From contig NZ_QPKF01000001.1 of NCBI RefSeq assembly GCF_003339585.1, positions 1,829,626 through 1,893,625 of the forward strand: a stretch of DNA of 64,000 nucleotides. The letters are read 5' to 3'. Positions 29,117 through 36,613 of the stretch are shown in pieces. How positions within the stretch are numbered: position 1 is the first letter of the stretch; each line of letters starts with the position of its first letter. The translations under genes were made by a program, and so were the position numbers. The stretch is from Exiguobacterium sp. RIT594 (GTDB taxonomy: Bacteria > Bacillota > Bacilli > Exiguobacteriales > Exiguobacteriaceae). Under the pieces are notes generated by a model. It had not been told where the DNA came from. It did no database searches and was given only the letters and a program-made list of their open reading frames with translations.

Positions 29117-30415
29117 ATGAACTTAGAAGAAATGCTAGTCTCGGTTGATACGTTTTATGTCTTATTCGCCACTTTACTCGTCTTTACGATGCAGATTGGA
29201 TTTTTATTACTTGAAACAGGAATGTTACGGGCAAAGAACGCCGGGCACGTCGCGGTTAAGCAATTAATCAGCTTCTCCGTTGCCGCCCTTGCCTTTTGGG
29301 CAATCGGATTCGGACTGACGTTCGGTGATGGTCCTGGTTTGATTGGCACAGAAGGATTTTTCCTCCAAGGAGGATTTTCTAGTCTTGACTGGTCAAATGT
29401 AACAATCGATGTCAAGTTCCTCTTCCAACTGTCGTTTGTTGCCGTCTCCCTTGCTATCGCCTGGGGTGGGTTTGCGGAACGGGCAAAACTATCTGTCTAC
29501 CTGTTGTTCGGGACGTTCTTCGTCGCCATTATCTACCCGATCATCGCCCGTTCCGTTTGGGCCGGCGGCTTCCTCGGTTCGCTCGGAATGCAGGATTTCG
29601 CCGGTTCAACCGTCGTCCACTTGCAAGGCGGGATTGCCGCTCTCGTCGCTGCTCTGATCCTGAAAAAACGGATTGGTGCTGAACAAACACCTTTACTCGG
29701 TCATAACGTCATCTACTCCGTCGTCGGCGCCTTCATCCTTTGGTTATGCTGGTTCGGTTTCAATGCCGGTTCGACATTAACGATTGCTGACGGATTCTTC
29801 AGCTATGTGGCCTTGACAACCTTGCTTGCGACGGCTGCCGGAGCACTCGGTGCACTTGCCATTTCCTTCTGGCATCGCCGGGTCGCAGATATCCCGTCGA
29901 TCATCAACGGCGTCCTGGCTGCTCTCGTCGCCATCACAGCAGCTTGTGCCTTCGTCGAACCGTGGGGAGCCGTCGTCATTGGTTTCCTGGCCGGTGTCAT
30001 CACGTACGGTACAAGTATCCTGCTTGCCCGTCGTGTCGATGATCCATTGTGTGCTTTCTCTGTGCATGGTGTCGCCGGGATTTGGGGCACACTCGCTACC
30101 GGATTCTTCGCTTCACCGAGACTGGTTGAGATCACAGGAATTGGTCAAGCCGGATTGTTTTACGGCGGTGGTTTTACACAACTCGGGGTTCAGACTCTTG
30201 GTGTCGTCTTCGCAGTCGTCGTCGTCAGTGTCTTAAGTTATGCTTTCCTCAAGTTACTCGACGTAACAATCGGTCTTCGAATCACACGTGAAGATGAACT
30301 GCGTGGACTCGATGTCGCCGAGCACGGACAAGCCTCTTACGATCTCCCGGCACCGGTCAGCAAAGAGTTGCACCCTGCGTATGAACAGGAAGAATCGACC
30401 GAAAAAGTCAATTGA
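29117..30415 (+). CDS. amtB: Ammonium transporter
   Basis: A 432-residue Amt/MEP/Rh channel with eleven predicted membrane helices. Family features include the twin-His pore region (the first in AGSTVVHLQGGIAAL, the second in FSVHGVAGIWGTL) and GFNAGST. A C-terminal cytosolic tail (ELRGLDVAEHGQASYDL) is typical of the regulatory region bound by PII. No glnK PII gene follows: a terminator comes 11 bases after the stop. The start has a strong AAAGGAGGA site. It should be activated by TnrA through the adjacent box. Confidence 0.96.
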   Translation: MNLEEMLVSVDTFYVLFATLLVFTMQIGFLLLETGMLRAKNAGHVAVKQLISFSVAALAFWAIGFGLTFGDGPGLIGTEGFFLQGGFSSLDWSNVTIDVKFLFQLSFVAVSLAIAWGGFAERAKLSVYLLFGTFFVAIIYPIIARSVWAGGFLGSLGMQDFAGSTVVHLQGGIAALVAALILKKRIGAEQTPLLGHNVIYSVVGAFILWLCWFGFNAGSTLTIADGFFSYVALTTLLATAAGALGALAISFWHRRVADIPSIINGVLAALVAITAACAFVEPWGAVVIGFLAGVITYGTSILLARRVDDPLCAFSVHGVAGIWGTLATGFFASPRLVEITGIGQAGLFYGGGFTQLGVQTLGVVFAVVVVSVLSYAFLKLLDVTIGLRITREDELRGLDVAEHGQASYDLPAPVSKELHPAYEQEESTEKVN

Positions 30416-30426
30416 GCAGTATCCTC

Positions 30427-30466
30427 AAATCCCCCTTTGCCGTGATGGCAGAGGGGGATTTTTTCT
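30427..30466 (+). terminator. Terminator of amtB
   Basis: AAATCCCCCT pairs with AGGGGGATTT, followed by a T run on the plus strand, right after amtB and before the convergent ecsB stop. Confidence 0.9.
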
Positions 30467-30478
30467 TTGATGCTACAG

Positions 30479-31618
30479 TTATTTTTTTCTGGCGTAATAT
30501 TCAGCAACAACGAGTGCTAAAACAGCGCCTGCGACGACGGTCGAAAAACCGCTGATCAGATACCCGATCAATGTCAAAACCAACACTTGTAAAAACGACG
30601 TAATCCGAAGAACTTTCCGTTTTGAAGCCGTCGCATCTCCAAACGGCAGCAAGCGGGTCAACAGATGCGAGTCGATTGCCCGTGTAAACGGAGCCAATTG
30701 AAAGCTCGTCAGTCCGCTGAAGGCGGGAACAGCAAGAACGACTAACCATTCATTGTCTTTTCCAAGCCACATGAAGACGGCTCCGATTAAGGTCAAACGA
30801 ATAATCAAACCGATCCCGTCCGTACTTCGAATGAATTGTTTCATGTACAGATAGTCAAATGTCCGGTTACGGTCAAACCCGATTTTTTCTACCAGAAGAC
30901 TTAAGAGACGCCGGCGCTTATATGTCGTCGACAATCGCGGAACATCGACAAACCAGTTTGCGATGCGGTAAAAACGGTCACGTGATTCCTGTTCCAGTGC
31001 AATCCAGTCCATCAACGGTAACTGATCCTGTTTTTTCAAATGAAGTGTCAGCAACAACAGACTCGTCACCACGATGCTGAACGAACCCATTCCCAGCATG
31101 ACGAGAACGCCGGCACCGGTTGCATATAAGAGGACGATCCGATGACCGACCCCTTCGAGTTTCGATAAGTTAGCTGCGGCACCAATCATGCTTAGGGCTA
31201 CAAACAAACTGAACAACCCGATCGGTGAAGTTTCTTCTGTCCGAACATATAAGACCGCGACAGCGAGAAACGGGATGACTGCCCGGATCATGCCAAACAG
31301 AGCGTTATAGGTTCGAACCCGCTTCATGTAACCGGTAAGGTGTGGCAGACTCGGAAGCAAAAAGACTTGGTCCGCTTCGGTTAAAAAGGTTCGTGTCGAG
31401 CGATAAAAGGCTAAGAAGATGAACAGACTGCCCATTACCAGGTTTCCTGGGAATGACGGATCCAGTTGATCTAAAAATCGTCCGTACACGACAAGGCCGT
31501 ACAAGACGACGAAATAGACGGTAAACAGCAACCCGCCGTTCGCCATATACCGGGTATATTTCGTCATTTCCGCCATAGCAGCCTGGTATCGTGTGCGCCA
31601 TAAAACGGAACTTGTCAT
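30479..31618 (-). CDS. ecsB: ABC transporter membrane protein EcsB
   Basis: A 379-residue hydrophobic protein with about eight membrane helices in two halves, separated by a hydrophilic stretch (about residues 190-240: LKKQDQLPLMDWIALEQESRDRF). It reads like EcsB of Bacillus. With EcsA it forms an exporter that affects intramembrane proteolysis by RasP, protein secretion and competence in Bacillus. It overlaps the ecsA stop by four bases. The third gene, ecsC, found next in B. subtilis, is missing here. Confidence 0.9.
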   Translation of the reverse strand: MTSSVLWRTRYQAAMAEMTKYTRYMANGGLLFTVYFVVLYGLVVYGRFLDQLDPSFPGNLVMGSLFIFLAFYRSTRTFLTEADQVFLLPSLPHLTGYMKRVRTYNALFGMIRAVIPFLAVAVLYVRTEETSPIGLFSLFVALSMIGAAANLSKLEGVGHRIVLLYATGAGVLVMLGMGSFSIVVTSLLLLTLHLKKQDQLPLMDWIALEQESRDRFYRIANWFVDVPRLSTTYKRRRLLSLLVEKIGFDRNRTFDYLYMKQFIRSTDGIGLIIRLTLIGAVFMWLGKDNEWLVVLAVPAFSGLTSFQLAPFTRAIDSHLLTRLLPFGDATASKRKVLRITSFLQVLVLTLIGYLISGFSTVVAGAVLALVVAEYYARKK

Positions 31619-32355
31619 CGTTCGGCCTCCTCGATGGCCGCGACATAGATATCATCAAGGGAGCCGTCCTTCAAATCGTACCGATCTCGAAGTTCTCCGG
31701 TTGTCCCTTCTGCAGCGATCCGCCCTTCATGCAGTAAGATGAACCGATTGCAATGACGTTCTGCCGTCTCTAAAATATGCGTCGACATCAGGATTCCTTT
31801 ACCGTCCGCTTTTAATTCACTGAAAATCGTTAACAATTCACGAATGGCGAGCGGATCCAGTCCGACGAACGGTTCATCGACGATCAACAACTCACTGCCC
31901 GTCACCAGAGCGCAGAGAATCATTGCTTTTTGTTTCATTCCTTTGGAAAAAACACTTGGAAACCACTCTAACTGTTTAGTCATCCGAAGCCGGGTTGCAT
32001 AATGATCGATTCGTTCCTGAGCTTTTTTTTCCTCCACTGCATATCCTTGCGCCATCAAGCGCAAATGTTCACGTAAAGTCAATTGTTCATACAACATCGG
32101 TTGCTCTGGAATGTAGGCGACTTGTTTCCGGTATGTTTGTTCATCCTGTTCTAAACTGACACCGTTGATCAAGATTTCTCCTGACTTGACCGGCAACAAA
32201 CCGAGGATATGTTTAATCGTCGTTGATTTTCCGGCACCGTTCAGACCGATTAAGCCGACCAATTCTCCTTGGTTTACCGATATATTGATATCATGGAGGA
32301 CTTTTTTTGCTCCATATCCTCCTGATAACTCATTTATTTTTAACAACACTCTCAT
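31615..32355 (-). CDS. ecsA: ABC transporter ATP-binding protein EcsA
   Basis: A 246-residue nucleotide-binding subunit with Walker A GLNGAGKSTTIKHIL, signature FSKGMKQKAMILCAL, Walker B LLIVDEPFVGLDPLA and an H-loop in LMSTHILETAERH. The MKQK signature in place of the usual SGGQ is typical of EcsA and related ABC-2 partners. Start ATG at 32355 follows GAAGGGAG. The proximity of hit, scoC and prsA matches the Bacillus neighbourhood and supports this naming. Confidence 0.93.
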   Translation of the reverse strand: MRVLLKINELSGGYGAKKVLHDINISVNQGELVGLIGLNGAGKSTTIKHILGLLPVKSGEILINGVSLEQDEQTYRKQVAYIPEQPMLYEQLTLREHLRLMAQGYAVEEKKAQERIDHYATRLRMTKQLEWFPSVFSKGMKQKAMILCALVTGSELLIVDEPFVGLDPLAIRELLTIFSELKADGKGILMSTHILETAERHCNRFILLHEGRIAAEGTTGELRDRYDLKDGSLDDIYVAAIEEAER

Positions 32356-32430
32356 CGACTCCCTTCATTAACCATCCTAGACAATTCAATCTCACTTTTC
32401 TAGTTTGAGTCATTTTTTTATTAAGAAAAG

Positions 32431-32455
32431 GTTTGAATACATCTTTTTACGGTAA
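32431..32455 (+). promoter_or_regulatory. Sigma-B-like promoter candidate 1
   Basis: GTTTGA and CGGTAA are separated by 13 bases, compared with the sigma-B consensus GTTTAA-N12-15-GGGTAT. It lies 230 bases before the first stress membrane gene, in a 331-base gene-free stretch that otherwise holds only AT-rich DNA and a TGTAA/TTACA palindrome at 32466-32478. Confidence 0.35.
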
Positions 32456-32529
32456 TTACTCTAAGTGTAATCGTTACATCAATATATGAAAACGACTTAC
32501 AAAAATTGAAAGTAGCATTTTAAATACGA

Positions 32530-32553
32530 GTTTCGCTAAGAGGTAACTGGTAT
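32530..32553 (+). promoter_or_regulatory. Sigma-B-like promoter candidate 2
   Basis: GTTTCG and TGGTAT are separated by 12 bases. The same region also gives a TATAAT hexamer at 32551-32556, which could serve a sigma-A promoter with a poor -35. Confidence 0.35.
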
Positions 32554-32632
32554 AATCGTCTAGCCATTTTAATTTTAATGTTTTTACCTCACTGGTTGAA
32601 ATGATTATTTAAAGGCTTTCATCTTTCAATGT

Positions 32633-32658
32633 GTTTACAACTGCCTGAAAACAGGTAA
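32633..32658 (+). promoter_or_regulatory. Sigma-B-like promoter candidate 3
   Basis: GTTTAC and AGGTAA are separated by 14 bases, 28 bases upstream of the first gene of the triplet. Its position and spacing are the best of the three candidates. Confidence 0.5.
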
Positions 32659-32686
32659 ATCTAAAGTAAGAAAAGGAGGGTTCCAA

Positions 32687-32938
32687 ATGGGATTCTTATG
32701 GGCTTTAATCGTCGGTGGATTAATCGGTTGGGTAGCTAGTCTCATCATCGGGAAAGACGTACCAGGCGGCATCATCGGTAACATCGTTGCTGGGTTTGTC
32801 GGAGCAATGATCGGTCAAGCAATCTTCGGTACAATGGGACCGGATATCGCTGGTTTCGCAATCATTCCAGCTATCTTAGGTGCTATCATCTTAATCTTCA
32901 TCGTGTCATTGATTCTTCGTTCAGTACGTCGTAAATGA
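32687..32938 (+). CDS. GlsB/YeaQ/YmgE-type stress membrane protein, copy 1
   Basis: An 83-residue protein with three hydrophobic helices rich in Gly and Ile, beginning MGFLWALIVGGLIGW and ending RSVRRK. The glycine-zipper-like repeats (GGIIGNIVAGFVGAMIG) are typical of the transglycosylase-associated/GlsB family, whose members are induced by stress but have no proven enzyme activity. A strong AAAAGGAGGG ribosome site precedes it. It is the first of three tandem copies. Copies 1 and 2 share the first 45 coding bases exactly, which points to recent duplication. Confidence 0.85.
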   Translation: MGFLWALIVGGLIGWVASLIIGKDVPGGIIGNIVAGFVGAMIGQAIFGTMGPDIAGFAIIPAILGAIILIFIVSLILRSVRRK

Positions 32939-32989
32939 TTTATTGAAATAATGATCAGTACGTAAATTTTATTAAAGGAGTGTTTTTAA

Positions 32990-33241
32990 ATGGGATTCTT
33001 ATGGGCTTTAATCGTCGGTGGATTAATCGGTTGGATCGCTAGTCTAATTATCGGTAAAGATGTACCAGGTGGTATCATCGGTAACATTATCGCAGGTTTC
33101 ATCGGAGCAATGATCGGTCAAGCAATCTTCGGTACAATGGGACCGGTTGTCGGCGGATTTGCAATCATTCCAGCTATCTTAGGTGCAATCATCTTAATCT
33201 TCATCGTATCGTTGATTCTTCGTTCAGTACGTCGCAAATAA
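32990..33241 (+). CDS. GlsB/YeaQ/YmgE-type stress membrane protein, copy 2
   Basis: This 83-residue copy differs from copy 1 at only a handful of positions (for example Val to Ile in helix 1 and a Val-Val-Gly-Gly in place of Asp-Ile-Ala-Gly before helix 3). Helix pattern and the basic C-terminus RSVRRK are kept, so purifying selection on the protein seems to act. A TTAAAGGAG ribosome site lies upstream. With the neighbours it could form hetero-oligomers in the membrane, or simply raise dosage, and both are inference. Confidence 0.85.
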   Translation: MGFLWALIVGGLIGWIASLIIGKDVPGGIIGNIIAGFIGAMIGQAIFGTMGPVVGGFAIIPAILGAIILIFIVSLILRSVRRK

Positions 33242-33274
33242 TCTAAACTACTAAAACTAAAAGGAGTGTTTTAA

Positions 33275-33526
33275 ATGGGATTCTTATGGGCTTTAATCGT
33301 TGGTGGTATTATTGGTTGGTTAGCAAGTCTTATTCTCGGTAAAGATGTACCAGGTGGAGTTATCGGTAATATCATCGCAGGTTTTGTCGGTTCAATGATC
33401 GGACAAGCTCTTTTCGGAAGTTGGGGACCGTCAGTTGCCGGTTTCGCAATCGTACCAGCTATCCTTGGTGCAATTATCTTAATCTTAATCGTTTCGTTCA
33501 TCCTTCGTGCGGTCAACAAACGATAA
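33275..33526 (+). CDS. GlsB/YeaQ/YmgE-type stress membrane protein, copy 3
   Basis: The most diverged copy of the triplet: same 83-residue length and three-helix layout, same start MGFLWALIVGG, but with LGKDVPGGVIG, an ALFGSWGPS loop and the C-terminus RAVNKR. Third-position differences from the other two are many, so it split first. AAAGGAG precedes the ATG, and a bidirectional terminator follows the stop. Confidence 0.85.
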   Translation: MGFLWALIVGGIIGWLASLILGKDVPGGVIGNIIAGFVGSMIGQALFGSWGPSVAGFAIVPAILGAIILILIVSFILRAVNKR

Positions 33527-33539
33527 TCTGATTCACTGC

Positions 33540-33580
33540 AAAAAACCACTAAAGACGTCATGTCTCTAGTGGTTTTTTTT
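33540..33580. terminator. Bidirectional terminator
   Basis: A stem formed by AAAAACCACTA and TAGTGGTTTTT with flanking A and T runs lies between the triplet and the convergent TcaA-like gene. Confidence 0.9.
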
Positions 33581-33599
33581 GTTTAATCTGCGGATTTTT

Positions 33600-34670
33600 T
33601 TAGTTACGTAACTCCAGCCACATTTTACCTGATCGTTCAATGACACGTTTTTCTGACTTGATATTCAACCACCCTAACAAGTCGTCAAAAAAGCTTGATG
33701 GATATTTCCAGACCGTCCCGACTGATTCCGTCGATTTAGATTCCGGTTTGCCGGCGACTGCCTCGAGCTCAGACGTTGTTTTATTCAAATCAATTAAGAT
33801 ACTTTTGACTTCCTGATTCTCATACACCACTTCAAATCCGTCATATATCGTTTTGTTGGCCATTTGGTTTGTCGGAGGGCCAAATGATTTTTCTACTTCG
33901 GATTGGCTTCGGCCGATATAATCCGTCATCTCTTCGACCGTCTTACCGGTTCTTGCCTTTACTTCCGCTTCGAGCAGCTTCTCGATATCGACACCGTATT
34001 GTTCCTTCTTATCCGGTGCAATCTGTTGTGCGAGTTTAAAGACAACCGTCGTCGTTCTCTGATCTCCTATTTGAACGGTCTCAGTCGCCTGTCCCGTCTT
34101 TCCGTTCGCTTCCACGCGTGCTGACACCTCATACTCGCCCGGAAAACGTTTAATGGTTAAGGGAGCCTCTTGATCCGCATTACCTGCTGGCGCATCATCG
34201 ATTGAAATGGATGCCGTTTCCGTATCAACCTTCACTTCCAATGTCTGTTTATTCAAATGCAAAGTGTACGTGTCGAACCAAAATCGTCCCAGCTGTTTTT
34301 TCAATGAAAATAAATCTTGTTGCTTAGTCCGTTTTGTTTCTTTCGGATAATTATTTTGATCAGATTTAATTTCGGCTACAGCCCGTTCAAGCCGTTCCGG
34401 GTCTGCCTTCAACCATTTCATGAGCTGATTTGTTTCCGCAAGCTTTAACGGTTTGTTGTTGAGATACACTAATTGTTGAAACGTTTCCCGGTCTTGTTCC
34501 TGCACCGCCTTTTGAAACACTTGATCTGTTTGTTGCCGTTCGGCAGCCGGTTTGATTTGACTCCAGCCAATCCAAGCAACCAGAACAGCGAGTACAATGA
34601 TCCCTACGATGAGTCCGATTCGCTGATTTCGTCTTTTCTTTTTCTCATATACAGTGATGCGAGACGGCAT
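33600..34670 (-). CDS. TcaA/YvbJ-like membrane-anchored protein
   Basis: A 356-residue protein with a short basic cytoplasmic start (YEKKKRRNQR), one membrane helix at about residues 17-37 and a long extracytoplasmic part. The outer part shows a helical region (about 45-125), a PEGA-like beta domain (about 150-205, with PGEYEVSARVEANGK) and a C-terminal region with repeated short alpha/beta units. This recalls the TcaA/YvbJ proteins of Gram-positive bacteria, linked to glycopeptide response in staphylococci, but the usual N-terminal zinc ribbon is absent. Start ATG at 34670 follows GGGGAG. Family assignment is moderate, and the function is not known. Confidence 0.6.
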   Translation of the reverse strand: MPSRITVYEKKKRRNQRIGLIVGIIVLAVLVAWIGWSQIKPAAERQQTDQVFQKAVQEQDRETFQQLVYLNNKPLKLAETNQLMKWLKADPERLERAVAEIKSDQNNYPKETKRTKQQDLFSLKKQLGRFWFDTYTLHLNKQTLEVKVDTETASISIDDAPAGNADQEAPLTIKRFPGEYEVSARVEANGKTGQATETVQIGDQRTTTVVFKLAQQIAPDKKEQYGVDIEKLLEAEVKARTGKTVEEMTDYIGRSQSEVEKSFGPPTNQMANKTIYDGFEVVYENQEVKSILIDLNKTTSELEAVAGKPESKSTESVGTVWKYPSSFFDDLLGWLNIKSEKRVIERSGKMWLELRN

Positions 34671-34799
34671 CTTCGTCTCCCCTACCTTCTTTTTTAGGAT
34701 TTCCTTTAGTTTAGAAACCCTTCATATCCTTGTCAATTGCCCGCAAGACCGATTCAGTCGAGTATACTGAAGCTATATCCATCTGAAGGAGTGAGTCCA

Positions 34800-35225
34800 T
34801 TGCAAAAAGAAAACTGTATTTTCTGTAAGATTGCCAACCACGAGATCCCGAGCCATAAAGTTTTTGAGAATGAAGAAGTGTTGGCTTTTCTCGATCTATC
34901 ACAAGTAACGAAAGGTCATACGCTTGTCATTCCAAAACAGCACGCTGATAACGTCTACGATTTATCCTCAGAAAGTGCACAGGCTGTTTTTGCGACCATT
35001 CCGGAAATCAGTCGTGCTTTACAACAGGAAACAGGTGCTGCCGGAATGAACCTTTTATCGAATACCGGGAAAGTTGCCGGACAATCCGTTTCTCACTTCC
35101 ATCTCCATCTCATTCCGCGCCACGACAAACACGATGGCTTTGGTGCGAAATGGGAAGTGCACAATGAAGAGTATACGGCTGAAGAATTGGCAACAATCGC
35201 CGAATCCATTAAAAATCGTCTCTGA
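34800..35225 (+). CDS. hit: HIT-family nucleotide-binding protein
   Basis: A 141-residue Hint-branch HIT protein. The catalytic triad motif is HFHLHL with His99, His101 and His103, and zinc-type cysteines appear in ENCIFCKI at the N-terminus. Such proteins hydrolyse purine nucleoside phosphoramidates or AMP-lysine. The start is a TTG at 34800, because AAGGAG lies upstream at correct spacing while the longer ATG frame from 34737 starts within promoter-like DNA and lacks a ribosome site. In Bacillus, hit lies beside the ecs operon on the opposite strand. Here the triplet and the TcaA-like gene are inserted between. Confidence 0.93.
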   Translation: MQKENCIFCKIANHEIPSHKVFENEEVLAFLDLSQVTKGHTLVIPKQHADNVYDLSSESAQAVFATIPEISRALQQETGAAGMNLLSNTGKVAGQSVSHFHLHLIPRHDKHDGFGAKWEVHNEEYTAEELATIAESIKNRL

Positions 35226-35347
35226 CGGTACCCAAAACCGTTCAATTACTGACTCATTTTAGAAATATTGCCGAAATAGGTTTCTAATATCGAATTTTCG
35301 GTAAAATAATATGAAACAAATATTTTAATATCGAAAGGAGGTAAACT

Positions 35348-35689
35348 ATGTCGAAGCGTCCCCATCGTAACTGGGTCGCTTTTGGTGCTACGCTGTCGCT
35401 TGTGACTTTTTACGGTTTGAAGGCGCTTCGCCAAGGTACTAAAAGTGACTCTTCGAATGGTAAACAACGTCGAAATTCTTATTCTACAATCGTAACGAAC
35501 GTGCAGGATTTGACGCAAGAGGGAAAGAATCTAATAGAGACAGCCAAACTTTCTGGTACGACTTTTAAAGAGGAAGTTACAAAAGATGTCTCCCAGTACC
35601 AGTCAGAGGTTCAAGAATCACTCGCACGTCTTCAGAAATTTGCTGATGAGGCAAAACAAGACGTCGATCATCTTACTCCCCAAAAATAA
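35348..35689 (+). CDS. yhaH: YtxH-domain small protein (YhaH-like)
   Basis: A 113-residue protein with a single N-terminal hydrophobic segment (NWVAFGATLSLVTFYGLKAL, residues about 8-27) followed by a charged, helical, coiled-coil-like tail (TNVQDLTQEGKNLIETAKLSG through to VDHLTPQK). This is the pattern of YtxH/YhaH general-stress membrane proteins. B. subtilis yhaH lies between hit and scoC, the position found here. AAAGGAGG lies just before the ATG at 35348. Function is not known. Confidence 0.65.
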   Translation: MSKRPHRNWVAFGATLSLVTFYGLKALRQGTKSDSSNGKQRRNSYSTIVTNVQDLTQEGKNLIETAKLSGTTFKEEVTKDVSQYQSEVQESLARLQKFADEAKQDVDHLTPQK

Positions 35690-35773
35690 CGTTCCGCTGC
35701 TTCGATTTGTTTTTGTATAGTTTGCATTTTGCGCGTTTGAGCCATTGTCACCTTTCGAAAGGATGAGTCAGAT

Positions 35774-36343
35774 ATGGAACACGAAAAATTATATCCTGGA
35801 CAAGAAGCACTGTTATACAGTCATAAAATTGTCCAATTGAGCAAAGCACTATGGAAAACGGTAGAAAAAGATTGGCAAAATTGGATCAAACCTTTTGATT
35901 TAAATATTAACGAACACCATATCTTATGGATTTCCCATGCACTGGGTGGTGCCTCGATTTCTGAAATCGCCAAATACGGTGTGATGCACGTCTCGACTGC
36001 ATTCAACTTCTCTAAAAAATTAGAAGACCGCGGACTTTTGACGTTTTCAAAAAAAGAGACGGATAAACGAAATACCTACGTCCAACTGACCCCGGAAGGT
36101 GAAAGCCTGTTACTTGAGACAATTCAGGCATTCCGCCCAGAAGAGAACGGTGTTTTCCGTGCTTCGTTACCACTCCAGGAACTTTACGGTAAATTCCCAG
36201 AGCTGACAGATATATCAGCAATCGTTCGTCGTCTTTACGGCGACAGCTTCATGGACATTTTTGCCGAGACATCAAAAATGATTACAGAAGAAGCAGACCG
36301 GCGTCCACAAGACCCGGTGATTGACTCGATTAAAAAAGCATGA
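35774..36343 (+). CDS. scoC: MarR-family transition-state regulator ScoC (Hpr)
   Basis: This 189-residue winged-helix regulator reads like Hpr/Sco[69 protein letters not shown] (recognition helix) and the wing [16 protein letters not shown]. The C-terminal extension beyond the MarR core is typical. In Bacillus it represses exoprotease, oligopeptide permease and sporulation genes in exponential phase. The ATG at 35774 follows GAAAGGATG. A terminator follows its stop, and prsA lies 270 bases on. Confidence 0.93.
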   Translation: MEHEKLYPGQEALLYSHKIVQLSKALWKTVEKDWQNWIKPFDLNINEHHILWISHALGGASISEIAKYGVMHVSTAFNFSKKLEDRGLLTFSKKETDKRNTYVQLTPEGESLLLETIQAFRPEENGVFRASLPLQELYGKFPELTDISAIVRRLYGDSFMDIFAETSKMITEEADRRPQDPVIDSIKKA

Positions 36344-36366
36344 CCTTTGCATGAATTCTTCGAGTT

Positions 36367-36402
36367 AACGTTCTAAGCCTTGAGGCCTAGGACGTTTTTT
36401 TC
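36367..36402 (+). terminator. Terminator of scoC
   Basis: AACGTTCTAAGCCT pairs with AGGCCTAGGACGTT through two G-U pairs on the plus transcript, followed by a T7 run. The asymmetry means it works on plus only. Confidence 0.85.
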
Positions 36403-36613
36403 TGTCTTTTGAAAGTAACGTTCCCTTTACCGTTCTGTCTCAAAACGTTGCGATGCCTCACAATTTCCCACAAAAATAGTCCTCCCCTCCTGTACTTGAT
36501 GTGATAGCATGGTGTAAGAGCAAATCACTTTCGATTTTGCGGAGAGCTGTCAAGATAACGAAGATATGATATGATAGAACGGTTGAAATAAATGGTAAAT
36601 TAGGGGTGTATGT

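Larger units (their letters stand above)
32687..33526 (+). repeat. Tandem triplication of an 83-codon gene
   Basis: Three copies of the same 252-base gene lie head to tail with spacers of 51 and 33 bases, each with its own AAGGAG-type ribosome site. Copies 1 and 2 are nearly identical, and copy 3 has drifted at many third positions and in its C-terminus. Confidence 0.92.

Noticed and set aside
29777..30236. Several frames of about 100-136 codons opposite or out of frame within amtB
   Set aside because: These are shadows of a GC-rich membrane gene; composition is what codon bias of the real frame produces.
32687..33526. CRISPR-like or direct-repeat array
   Set aside because: The repeat is three copies of a coding gene of 252 bases, not short repeats with spacers.
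35226..35347. Riboswitch or T-box in the gap before the YhaH-like gene
   Set aside because: AT-rich sequence with no conserved core or terminator-antiterminator pair.
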